A stretch of DNA of 64,000 nucleotides, from NCBI GenBank assembly GCA_022749755.1, contig CM040442.1:15412457-15476456 (forward strand). The letters run 5' to 3'. The first letter of the stretch is position 1. Each line of letters begins with the position of its first letter. The notes beneath the pieces are model-generated. The model was not told the DNA's origin and searched no databases. It worked only from the letters and a program-made list of their open reading frames with translations. The translations under genes and the position numbers were made by a program. Below are positions 36,525-47,479 of the stretch, piece after piece. This DNA comes from Azadirachta indica. Its lineage: Eukaryota; Streptophyta; Magnoliopsida; Sapindales; Meliaceae.

Positions 36525-37768
36525 TAAAAATGTCTATTACCCTACTAAGGTTTGGACTAGTTATCTAATTGCCCCTTAAGGTTTCAAAAATATCTATTAC
36601 CCCCCTGTTTTCATTTTTTTTTTAACTTTACCCTTACATAACTCAACTTGAACCACTAAATCAAACCAAACCGAAATCAACAAACCGAACTTTTGAGCCA
36701 CTAAACTGAACCATTCTTTTAATATTTAAATTTATATAATTTCTACATTTTAGTTTAAAATAATTTAGATTTAATATTTAAAATTAAACATTTATAATTT
36801 ATATCATTAACTAATTGTTAAATAATAACAATTATATGTAAAAGTTAAATATATTTTTGAAATTTTAAATTTTTTTCAAAAAAATAAGTATATTTATAAT
36901 CAAATTGATATTATAAAATTTAAAAAAAATTAAATAATAATAATTATATGTAAAAAATTATATATATTTTTTAACTTTTAAAATTATTTTTTTTTTAAAA
37001 AATAAATTGTTTATAATTAAATTTATTTATTAGAAATAACTCAAATTTAATAATTATAATTATCTTAAATCAATTCAATTATTTAACTTATTTTAAACAT
37101 AATTTATCGGTTAATTTAGGAATAATTTTAACTTATAATTTAGTTTAAAAAAATTTTTAATAATTTTTTAGAATTTTTTTAATTATAATTTTACAAATTT
37201 CTAAATTAAAATTATAATTAAAAAATATAATTATTAAAAAATTATTATTTAGTTATAATAGTCAAAAATAATTATTAGAAAATTATTAAATATATTTATA
37301 ATTAATTAAAAAAAAACTAATTTCAAAAGTTTCAAAAAAATATATTTAACTTTTATATATAATAATTATTATTTAATTTTTAAATTCTTATAATATAAAT
37401 TTGATTATAAATATACTTTTTTTAAAATTTTTTTAAAATTTCAACAAATATATTTAACCTTTGTATATAATTATTATTATTTAACAATTAGTTAATAATA
37501 TAAATTATGTATATTTATTTTAATATTAAATTATTTTAAACTAAAAAAATATAAATTATTACATATATATTTAAATTTTAAAAGTATGGTTCGGTTTGGC
37601 GGTTCAAAAATTTTGTTTGCTATTTTCAGTTCCGTTGGTGGTTCAAGTTCGTTTATGAAGGACAAAGTTGAAAGAAAAATGGAGGTAGGAGAGTAATGGA
37701 CATTTCTAAAATCTTAAGAGGAAATTGAGTAGTTAACTCAAATCTTAAGGAAGTAATTGACATTTTTT
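36525..37768. mobile_element. 1.24-kb foldback element, almost entirely one long inverted repeat
   Basis: Left end AAAATGTCTATTACC and right end (reverse complement) AAAATGTCAATTACTT open inverted arms of about 500-550 bases each. Landmarks on both arms in the same order: CCATTTTT or CATTTTTT, AACTTTGTCCTT or AACTTTACCCTT, AACTTGAACCACC, AACCGAAC, AGTTTAAAATAATTTA, AACTAATTGTTAAATAATAA, TATATTTATAATCAAATT. Only a short unpaired AT-rich centre (about 37060-37230) remains. No coding capacity. Flanking sequence does not give a clear target-site duplication. Confidence 0.78.
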
Positions 37769-38349
37769 CTTTTAATAATTTCCTCTCCATTACATAATAG
37801 TCGCAAATGATTCAAGTCCATAGTAAAAAAAGCCGACATAGCACACAAATTATACTTACTATAATTAAAACTCACATTTTATGCACAATATTCAATAAAC
37901 ATCCTGTCTGAGTTCGAGTTCGAAGTATGTTAAGAGTAAAAAATATATCCTTTAGTTTTTGTCCACTTCCCCTACATTTTTCTAAAAAAATACAAATATA
38001 TTAAAATATTTTCAAGATTAAAAATAATTAATTGTACTTATAATAATAAAAAATAATCAATGACCCGTTAACTTTACATTTTTTTTATACATCATTTATA
38101 TAACGTGATGTTTAAATATTTTTAATAGTTAAAATAGTATTATCTATATATATATATATTTATTAAATATTAATTATATACGTTCAACATAATTTATAAA
38201 ATATTGTAAGAATATGTGTACATTTAGAGATTGCTCAGTCGTTTCCATAAAAATAATTTTATAAAAATTAAATTTAGTGATATTTTAATAATTTTAATCC
38301 ATTACAAAATTCTAAAAAAATTAAAATTTTAGGACAATAAAATTCAGAG

Positions 38350-38508
38350 TTCAACACAACACAACACTATTAAATAGATTTATAAACTTGATTAGATTGA
38401 CTTTTTAAAAGTTAGATACAACATAAAGTTCGAATAATCTTAAATTTTATAAATTGGGCTAACACAACATGATACGTGTGTCATCTCTACTAGTATATTA
38501 TTAAAAGT
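38350..38508. repeat. Partial MITE-like terminus next to the assembly gap
   Basis: Sequence ending GATACGTGTGTCATCTCTA reads, reversed, as TAGAGATGACACACG, a style typical of hAT-type MITE termini in plants. The other end would lie to the left or has been lost. The adjacent gap suggests a repeat that was hard to assemble. Confidence 0.3.
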
Positions 38509-38608
38509 NNNNNNNNNNNNNNNNNNNNNNNNNNNNNNNNNNNNNNNNNNNNNNNNNNNNNNNNNNNNNNNNNNNNNNNNNNNNNNNNNNNNNNNNNNNN
38601 NNNNNNNN
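38509..38608. other. Assembly gap (100 N)
   Basis: Exactly 100 Ns, a conventional placeholder for a gap of unknown size. Distances across it are unreliable. Confidence 0.99.
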
Positions 38609-40266
38609 TTTATAGATCCCATGCCAATTTGATCCATGATTAAATGGAGTTTAATATTTACATATTCCATCCTTTCATGATGTATTGGATTTGTATTGAG
38701 GTGAATTAAAATCTAATTATCACAATGCCTGACCACACACTTTTAAGATAAACCTAATTCTCTTTTTAAGCTTTTAGGTGACAATGCTTCCTTTATTGCA
38801 TCTATTAAATTCAATGCACCTATTCTTCACAAATATCTAATATAGAGAATTAGAAATAAATATTTTTGTTTTCAAATTGTATATTTTAATAATAAAATAT
38901 TTTAGTCATGGGTATGAAAAGGTGGAAAGGTTTCGCGTATGTAAAATTAGAATAGGCATGTTCCATGCAATTTTATATGGTAGCAAACTTTTTTTTTTTT
39001 CCCAATTTTAAAACTAGGCTGCAGAAAAACCTACGGGAAAGAATGCGAAAGGACGTTAGACAAAATTTTGAGTTTGAAATGAATAAAGCTTGACATTACT
39101 TTTTATATTTTAATATTTCCTTTTTTTATTTCAATTTTTTAGAATAGGTTTTCGCAATAAAATGACTTTCAAGTAAGGCAAAAGTTCAGCCTTATGTAAG
39201 TGTATGTATCTTATTTTTACAGGTGTTTTCCCTACAACATATGTACAATGCATTTTTTAATTAATAAAAAAAAGCCTAAAGGTCAAACAATGTTTCATAG
39301 GATAAGGCTACAGTAAAGTGACCATATGATAAAATCTCAGCAAATAATTCGTTTGATTATTTAAAATGCCATCTAACAATTAACATAAAGTGAAGATAAT
39401 TTACAGATTATGTTGGGGAGTCACTTTTTAAAAATATAACATGTATGGTAGCATGACTCTTTGTATACATTTCAACATGTTCCAAGACAATAGTGTACAT
39501 TTGATTGAATATTAGGCTAAAGTGATTAAGGAAGGAAGAATCATTAAATCTTGGGCTTTGTCCAAGATTCATGTAGATGAAATGATGAGGAAGGTGAATT
39601 GGATCATATGTATATTGCAATGACAATTCTACCTAATTGTGGTTCAAATGTTGGATTGGTGGAAGTGGAAGTAGTAATGATAATTCTTCTTTGTTAGTTG
39701 ACTCCAATTAGTGGAGATGTAACGCACCAATTAGTTTTTTTCCCACTTGCGATGTTGACGTACCATTGTTGATGTTTTAAGCTCATAATTTGTTTGACAT
39801 TTTATCCTTAAAAGTAATTCTATCCAAAGTCCAAATTGATTTTATACAATAATTGTAGAGATTTCATCCTATCCTAGTGGATTCATATTGTATGTGGGTT
39901 GAAATTTGTTAAATTTTAAATGTTAATTGCAATATTCTTAGAAAAATATATTTTACCAAATTTTAAAAGATTAATAGTGTTTGATTAATTACCTAATATG
40001 ATGAAAAGTATAATAATAATTTTTAATAAATAGAGACTTTAATAGAAATTTTTTAAACTAATATGACTAATTAGTCTAGTAGGCAAAACCTTAGTCCTTT
40101 CTTCTTTTTTCTTTAACCTAAAATATGAATAAATTTAAATGTTTAAATATGAATGATGATATTTTTTTTTATATGAAATTGTTGATATTTTTAATAAATA
40201 AATATAAAAATTAATATTTTTAAATTTTTATTCTTACCATTTTAAATCTTAAAATAAATAACAAGA
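38609..40266. other. Intergenic, no gene supported
   Basis: AT-rich with several 60-70 codon chance frames. None has a motif I recognise, including the 72-codon minus-strand frame at 39408-39626. Confidence 0.45.
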
Positions 40267-40591
40267 ATAATTTCGGCATATTACTCAACTTTAGATAGTA
40301 TTTCATTGTGATATAATAAGTACTTTGACACTACATTACAGTCTAAAAAGATAATAAATATCTCAACGAGCTACAGATTCATAACGTCCGTCCACCAAAA
40401 CTTTGCTGAGAGAGCTGAATGACCATTATGTCCTTAATCTTATCATGTAGCATAAAATTACAAAAATACCCTTAATATATTTTGTCATGTAATTCGTTAA
40501 GATATTTGTCATCTTTATAGAGTGTAACTTCCTGATACTTGTTATATCACAATGAAATATCACCAAAAGTTGAGCAATGATATGAAATTAT
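40267..40591. mobile_element. 325-bp MITE with ~95-bp terminal inverted repeats
   Basis: The left end (ATAATTTC, ACTCAACTTTAGATAGTATT, TTTCATTGTGATATAA) is mirrored at the right end (GAAATTAT at 40584-40591, GCTCAACTTTTGGTGATATT, TTTCATTGTGATATAAC in reverse). The inner segment is non-coding. Two more copies of the same end lie at 41105-41465. Confidence 0.75.
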
Positions 40592-41104
40592 CTCAAAAAC
40601 TAAAATTTTAAAATAGATTAAAAACCTAACCCTAAGTTTCTAATTGGATTTAAAATATAAATTTTTTTTCTCCTTTATGATTCTAGCAATTTCACCACCA
40701 GCAGCAATTGTCACCACGTCGCAAACATCACTGGTCACCGGTAATTTTGGAGTGACAAAGAAGATTTAGTTAGAGGAGTAAAGGGAATGAAGTTAATCAG
40801 CAATAGGTTCAGTGATGATTTCAAAGGGAGCATAAGGAGTTAAGTAGTAGATGGTTTAGGATTCAAGGGAAAGAGAAGAAGAGAGGAGGAAGAGAATGCC
40901 TTGTGAAGGAAAAGTTGGGCTTTTCTTTTGTATACATGGAGAAGGTAAAGTAGATGGGAGTATTTTTCAACTGAGGTAGTAAATAGATTTTAAGATAAAC
41001 TCAAATTTAGGTTAAAATGGGATAATAACATTTGCGTTCCTAAATTTTTTAATTTGTCTCTTTAAACTTTTTTGGAAAAAATAAAAAAGGATTTTTCTTT
41101 TGAA

Positions 41105-41465
41105 GTTTATCGAAAAGATAATTTTGGTTTCTTACCATTAAATTTGTTTCGATAGATGTCACGTATCTGTAGTTAGTTAACATATTTATTTTGTTTATAA
41201 ACTTTAGTGTAGCATACAAATATTTATTATATTATAATGAAATATTGCCTAAAGTTAAGTAGCCTAATGAAATTATTCCTTTTTGTTTAATAAGAAGATA
41301 ATTTTGTCCTCTCACCATTAAATTTTTTTGGACGAACGTCACAAATCTGTAGCACGATGAGATATTTGCCATTTTTCTAGATTATAGTGTAGTGTTAGAA
41401 TATTTGTTATATCATAATAAGATACAACCTAAAGTTAAGTAGCTAGTTGAAAATATCCTTAAATA
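41105..41465. repeat. Tandem dimer (180-bp period) of the MITE end
   Basis: Two direct copies start with GATAATTTTG at 41117 and 41297. Each carries CACCATTAAATTT or TACCATTAAATTT, ATCTGTAG, TTAGTGTAG-like and CCTAAAGTTAAGTAGC, the last corresponding to the terminal ACTTTAGATAG region of 40267-40591 in reverse. Probably formed from partial or nested copies. Confidence 0.65.
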
Positions 41466-43469
41466 ATGAGGTATTCAAAATATATATATAAAATATAATC
41501 TTTACTCATTTGCAGAAACAAAACTATGTTAATGTTAATTTTATTATAACTTATGATGTTATATGAAAAGTAAATATATATTTTTAATTTTGACAACAAT
41601 GTTGATAAATCTAAATTATAAGAAAAAAAAATTACAAAATAATAATTATTCTACTTTATAACGATATGCAATTCATCATTAGCAGAAACTTAATACAATC
41701 TCGAATGCATTCCAATTCATTTAAACAATCAAAATTAAATTTTTTTTTTTTTTAGAAAAGGCACTGAGAAAATTAAGAACAATACCTTGAACTAAAATGT
41801 TGATTAATGAATAAGAGGGAGCAATAGAGAATCCACAAATTTAAAAAAAAAAATTGTGTGCCGGGACAAGAATAAAAGGTGATAGAATTTATATATAGAA
41901 AGATATAAATAAATTGAATAAATTGAATTTTTTGTAGAAGAGATTTAATAGAATTTTGCTCTTTTTTACATTTAGTTAAAATTTTCTTTTCCTTTTTTTT
42001 TATTATAAAAGTGACTTTTTTTATTTAAAGTATTCTTATTAGGCGCCTATTTGTTTTTAGAACTGAATTTGAATAAAATTATTCAAATATTTAAAAATTA
42101 TTTGTCTTTTAACTTATGCACGCAAACTGTAAAAATATATTTGAATATAATTAAGTTAAAAATTTTAATTTTAATTTGAATAATAAAATAACTTAATGAA
42201 TTAAATATTTATTTATCAGTTTATTACTTTATTTTCTTACACTTAAATTTTAAATTTTATAACTAACATTTTTTGCATTACTATTTATTTTCACGTGCTT
42301 GTAACAATATCTCAACTTAATTTATCTTTTATTTAATTTATCATTGATTTTCATATTATTTAAATTGATAATTGATAATTTTTCTTTACTCACAATACCA
42401 GCAAGATAAAAAAGCCACATATCATATGATACCTTGTAAAAAATTATTCTATTTTTGAATTATTAGGCTAATATAATTAAATTTTTTTAATAAAATATAA
42501 TTATAAATAGATGTAACACTTAATAAAAGTATATATGTCAAAATATTAGTTTCAAATTTTTTATTTTTATAAAAATAAATAATTTAACATTTATATTCAA
42601 ACGTTTAAAAAAATTAATTATATTAAGATTTTATTGAAATTCAAATTTAAGCTATGTTAAGATTGCAGATAGTAAAAATAAATCACAGATGTTAGAAAAA
42701 TAAACTTAATTAATTACGGAAAATAACTAAAATATAATTTATGAGGCCATACTTTTCTACAAAACGTTTGCATCTTTTTAGAATATAATTAAATTTTAGT
42801 AAATGTAGTTCGATTTAGTACAAAACTAATATTGCTTTACACAAGTCCATAAACTTTGTATAGTTGTCAAAAACCTGCCAATGCATGAAAGTATTGTTGC
42901 TGTGTAATTAATTGCTAACTTTCGGTGTGAATGTGATAACATTAATTATGAAATAAGAATACATAAGTTAGGACAATGATTTTACTGGAGGCAAATTTTC
43001 AGTGGTTCATAAAACCAAATACATGGATTTTCCAAGGGGCTGCAAACATGCAAAGGAATTAAAGTTGCTTCTCTTTGTTTTAGTTTGAAGAGAAAATTTC
43101 ACTCAACTGGGACCCTTTTGACAACTGCCTCTCTACAATCTCACTTCTTCTCACTGAAATTAATTTTCTTTATCAGTTTGCCAGCCAGTGTTATAGGGAA
43201 TCAGAAGTACTATACATAAACTCAAGACTTAAGCCATAAATTGTTGAAACAAGCAATCTTGCAATTTGGCCAACAAAGAGCCAATCTTATTCAGTTTTTA
43301 GTCATCTTATTGCTCCCAACATAACAGATTGAAGGGTCACATCCTTATTCTCGTACATGTTTAGATTAAAACTAAAGAGGTAAATATATCAAAGATTTTG
43401 TCAGAAAAGTCATGGCTATGTTTAAAGTTTCATGCGAGGCAGAAATTGATGATATATATATTACAATAT
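41466..43469. other. AT-rich intergenic and 3' flank of the SDR gene
   Basis: No gene seen. The last few hundred bases are less AT-rich and probably include the 3' UTR of the minus-strand SDR gene. Confidence 0.5.
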
Positions 43470-44740
43470 TCAAAAGGGTGCCTCTTCCTTGCAGGAAAAG
43501 AAACGGCCGGTAGGACCACCATCGGGCAACAAGGCTAGCCTCACAGGACTTTCAGCACCTTCTTGAACAGTTAATGTGCCAGAATTGAAGTTTATATCAG
43601 TTTTGACAAAGCCAGGACACACACAATTCACACACATTTTCGGATACCTCTTGGCCAAAACCCTTGTGTAAGCATTTATAGCAGCTTTTGAGACTTTATA
43701 AGCTGACGTGAAACGACACCAGCCCCTATTTGCTGCTTCACCCTCTTCAAAATCTTTCAAATAATCATTCAACACCATTTCTATTCTCTCCTCTGTAAGG
43801 CTTTCGACATCTTCTAGTACGTTTCTGGCTTTCTCTGGTAAATCCTGGAACCCAGGTTTTTAACATTATTAGCCTAATGCTTTATATAGTAATATAAATA
43901 TTTAATCCTTCAGGTATGGAAAATTCAGTACCTTTAAGGCAGAAACATAGGAGGAAAGGTTAACGATCCTTGGCGAATCAGATAACTTGAGGAGAGGAAG
44001 AAGTGCTTCACAGGTTTGTTTAGTGCCATAGTAGTTTGTTTTCAGGCATTTTATGGATAACTCATAATCTTGAGTAAAAATTTTGTTCCAGTCAACTTCA
44101 GCATCACCCTTAGTCTACACATAGACAACAAAAACACCAAATAGGCCTTATTATTTCTCTATACTACCCTTGCAGTTTGCAGAAAGTGAAGTCTACGTAG
44201 ATCGTATATGTATTTATGAAAGTCTTACCACGCGATAGCCCGAAGCTTGGAAAGCATCCTTATTAATCTTGACACTTGTAATTCCTGCATTGTTCACCTG
44301 CTTGCGCAGTACAGGGTTAACACTGATTATTGCATGTTAAGAAGAAATTAACAAGACAAAATAATGAAGAGAAAGTGATACCAAGATATCAAGCTTTCCG
44401 AATTGAGCTTTGATGAATTGAGCAAGAGACAAAATGGTTGGGGGATCAGTCACATCAAGCTTGTGAAAATGGACAAGATGGTGAGAAAGACCAGAAGCTT
44501 TAAGTTTTTCAACAGCGTCAAGACCCTTGCTCTCATCTCTAGCAGTTAAAACCACAGTGATTCCTTTTGAAGCTAATTGCCTCACTGTTTCAAACCCAAT
44601 TCCCTTATTTGAACCTGTAACAACTGCATACCTGAACACAACAGGTAAATACAAATATGGTCAGAAAATTAAGAAGTAGATCAGACAATAAAACATGAAA
44701 AGGAAAAAAAAAAGTACTTGTTTGTTGTCATTTTCGCCAT
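43470..44740 (-). CDS. Short-chain dehydrogenase/reductase (neomenthol dehydrogenase / salutaridine reductase-like), five exons
   Basis: NADPH-dependent carbonyl reductase of the plant SDR114C type. Exons on the minus strand: 44740-44718, 44631-44382, 44297-44229, 44114-43932 and 43844-43470, all with GT-AG introns, joining to 299 residues (usual length about 290-315). Starts MAKMTTNK. Cofactor loop TGSNKGIG at 13-20, NNAG at 93-96, catalytic Asn141 (KTNYYG), Ser168/169 (NLSSYVSAL), Tyr224 and Lys228 (SAYKVSKAA), and PGFVKTDI at 252-259. No signal peptide, so probably cytosolic. Relatives reduce menthone, salutaridine or other small carbonyls; the substrate here cannot be read from sequence. 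Single copy in the window with no clustered pathway genes. Confidence 0.93.
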
Positions 44741-44825
44741 TGGAGGAATAGGAAATGGAAATTTTTGCTGTGTGAAAAAATTAAGGGGAGAACTGATCAA
44801 TGTTTTGTGCAGAGCGTTTACAGCG

Positions 44826-44836
44826 TTTTATATAAT
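44826..44836 (-). promoter_or_regulatory. TATA box of the SDR gene
   Basis: TTATATAAAA on the minus strand lies about 90 bases before the ATG. That places a start site about 60 bases upstream of the coding region, a normal plant spacing. Confidence 0.6.
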
Positions 44837-45279
44837 GCCCTTTGTCCTTTTCCCTTATAAAAGTTAAACCATATTCATTTTCCTGTTGGAGTCCATAAGA
44901 GTCTGGGGAGTTGGCCGGTGGGTTTGGCACATTAATGTCGTTGAAAGACACAAATATAAATAATAATTTGACAGGGTTTGACTGAAACATATAATAGGTA
45001 CAATGCGTTGTTATTTTTATATATTTTTTTCAAAATTTATATTTACTTTTTTCAATTTAAAATTTTAAATTTCGTGTAAATTAGTTTACTTTTACGTTGT
45101 GAAACAAATAGACATGAAAATACATTCAAGAAGTTAATATTATCATATAAAATACATTCAAGAAGAATATAATATTTATTAATATATAATAAATTTATTT
45201 ATTTTATAATATATTTTTATTTTTAATATTTTATTTATATTTTAACTATTTACTATTGATGCAGAAAAATATCAACTCT

Positions 45280-46900
45280 AATGAGGTGAGATACTAAGTG
45301 AGCTAGTATCCGAAATAAAGATAAATGCCCAGTCAACAGTTTGAGTTTAGTTTTTCGCAATCGTTCTGACTTCGTTCTAGCTCGAAGGAGTCTTTCTGAG
45401 ATGATCTTTTACGAGTCTTTGAGCCGCAAGTCAAGCTGTTACAAACTGTTCTCACCACTATCCACGCTGACCTTGGTCTTGTATCGGATAGATCCTCCTA
45501 CAACAGAAAACATAGCTAGAGGGGGGATGCTAGAGGTTTTCTGGCGAGCCCACTCTGACACTTAAGTTAGTACCTTAAGGGAGTAAATTTAAAACTCGAC
45601 TTAAGTGGTAAAAAATGGTATATAGAAAGTAAGTTTATAAAGAAAGGAAAAAATCAACCAAAATGCACATAAGATACATGAAAAAGGAGTAAAATAGGGC
45701 ATTTAAGAAGACAAGAATAGTGAATAAACCTCAAAAGAGCATATACAATGAGTATTTTAAGATTGTTTTGAGAGAAACTTATGAATAAACAAAGTCTTCT
45801 TCTTGTTTTCTAGAGTGAAAAGGTATGAAGTAACTTATGTTTTTAGTGAGAGAGAGTAAAAATGAGCCAAAAACTAAGAGAAGGCCCCATTTTACCTTGA
45901 GATAAAAGCTTTTATATACTTCACCTTTCTTGGCTTGTAATTGCTTGGAAAGTGTTGCCTTAATTTTCCACGGTTTTGCCTTCCCACGTTTTTAGTATTT
46001 GAAACATCATCATAAAACTAAAACTAAAGACACGTGGTGAGTTAGGATTAGTTTTCATAACCTTATCTAATATTACATGCCATGTGGCACGATTTAATTT
46101 GAATACGAAATTACCTTATCTCTTAAGTATATATGGCGAAAGCTCATTTTAACCCCTAACCTTATTTCACTAGAGTCCATCTTTATTATGTTCAGCCCTT
46201 TGCTCCATTAAGAAAAGGCTAAAAAGAAAGAAAAGAAAGTTAAGCTAAAAGAAGGGCTCTTTTGGAAACCCAAGAGTTATAAGTGGGGGCACATTATCCT
46301 TCATTAATGTTTAGAGTTTCAAGGATTGTATATCTTGAAGAAAGAAGAGAAAAATTCAAACTATGAGGGCCACGCTCTGATAAAGCTTTTATGTGCGCCT
46401 CTTGTTCATTTCAATCTGAGTTGAAGAAGAACAGACTCCTAACTCACACGAGATTATCGTCTAGCTCTACTCCAGATCAAGTGAAAATTTCGCCAAGCTC
46501 TATTGAGGTAAGGGGGAGCAAAACAAGCTTAGAAAGTTATTCGCCATAAACATGTATTCTCCACTATCTCGAATCACCCTAAGTAGGTGCCAGGATATGC
46601 TTATGCCCCAAGGTGGCAAGGGTAAGACCACAGAAGAGGAGGGAACATAAAGTGACGTGGGCATAAAACGTTTAAAAGCTTTCAATGCCGTCGCCATCTT
46701 CTCAGCCATTAAAAGTTGGGGGACCGTTGTTATGGGATAAAAATAGGCTGAATATGTGACAGTACGCAAGCCCATGATGCTCTATCCGACACCTATGGAA
46801 CGTTCCGCTCATGTCAAAACTTACCTCACGAGGGATCCTTGCTGAGGCAGGAAATACCCTCAAGTAGTTTTAAAGGGTGTTCACATAAAGGGTGCCACAT
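45280..46900. repeat. Probable LTR-retrotransposon remnant, unclassified
   Basis: A block of balanced composition with phrases typical of plant gypsy LTR/leader sequence (GGCGAGCCCACTCTGACAC at about 45545; GAAAATTTCGCCAAGCTC at about 46482). Frames of 74 and 91 codons match no protein I know. No pol motif, primer-binding site or second LTR was found. Confidence 0.3.
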
Positions 46901-47479
46901 AACTTATAACCAATAGTTCATAAAAAGATAAAAAAAAGAGTAGACCCCACTTTAAAATAATCCCAAAAGTTAATGGATTTGATCTTCCAAAGTATAAATA
47001 AGGTTTTTTATGTTTCCAGGTCACTTAGGGGCACCACTTGACGTTGTCTAAAACAATCACCTAACCAATGTGACAATTCAGCTCCTAGAAGACTAAAAAT
47101 GGGTCCACCTAATGCTTTTAGTATTTAGGGGACCGCAAATAAAATCTGTTTGGCATTTGAAGTTTAATACAAAATAACAATCAATTGACGTTATGCAAAA
47201 GTTAACCACTAGTCTATAGCAAAAGATTCCAAAAACAGAATCAGATACACTTATTGCATATGATTCTATGTTTGCAATCTAAATATGCTGCCCTATGCTT
47301 CAGTAAGTGATTGTGGCTACACATCATTAATCCAAAAACTAAAAAATGAAAGGAAATATTCCAAGCTTTATCCCTGTCTATTATGCGTAGAGTCCCCTGG
47401 TTATAAAATAGATATGCATTAGTATAGAAAATTGCATTATCAAAGATAGCAACCTAATTATAAGTTTTAAAATTACCTA

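Noticed and set aside
45341..45565. 74-codon frame near the SDR gene
   Set aside because: Lies in LTR-like sequence and matches no protein family I know.
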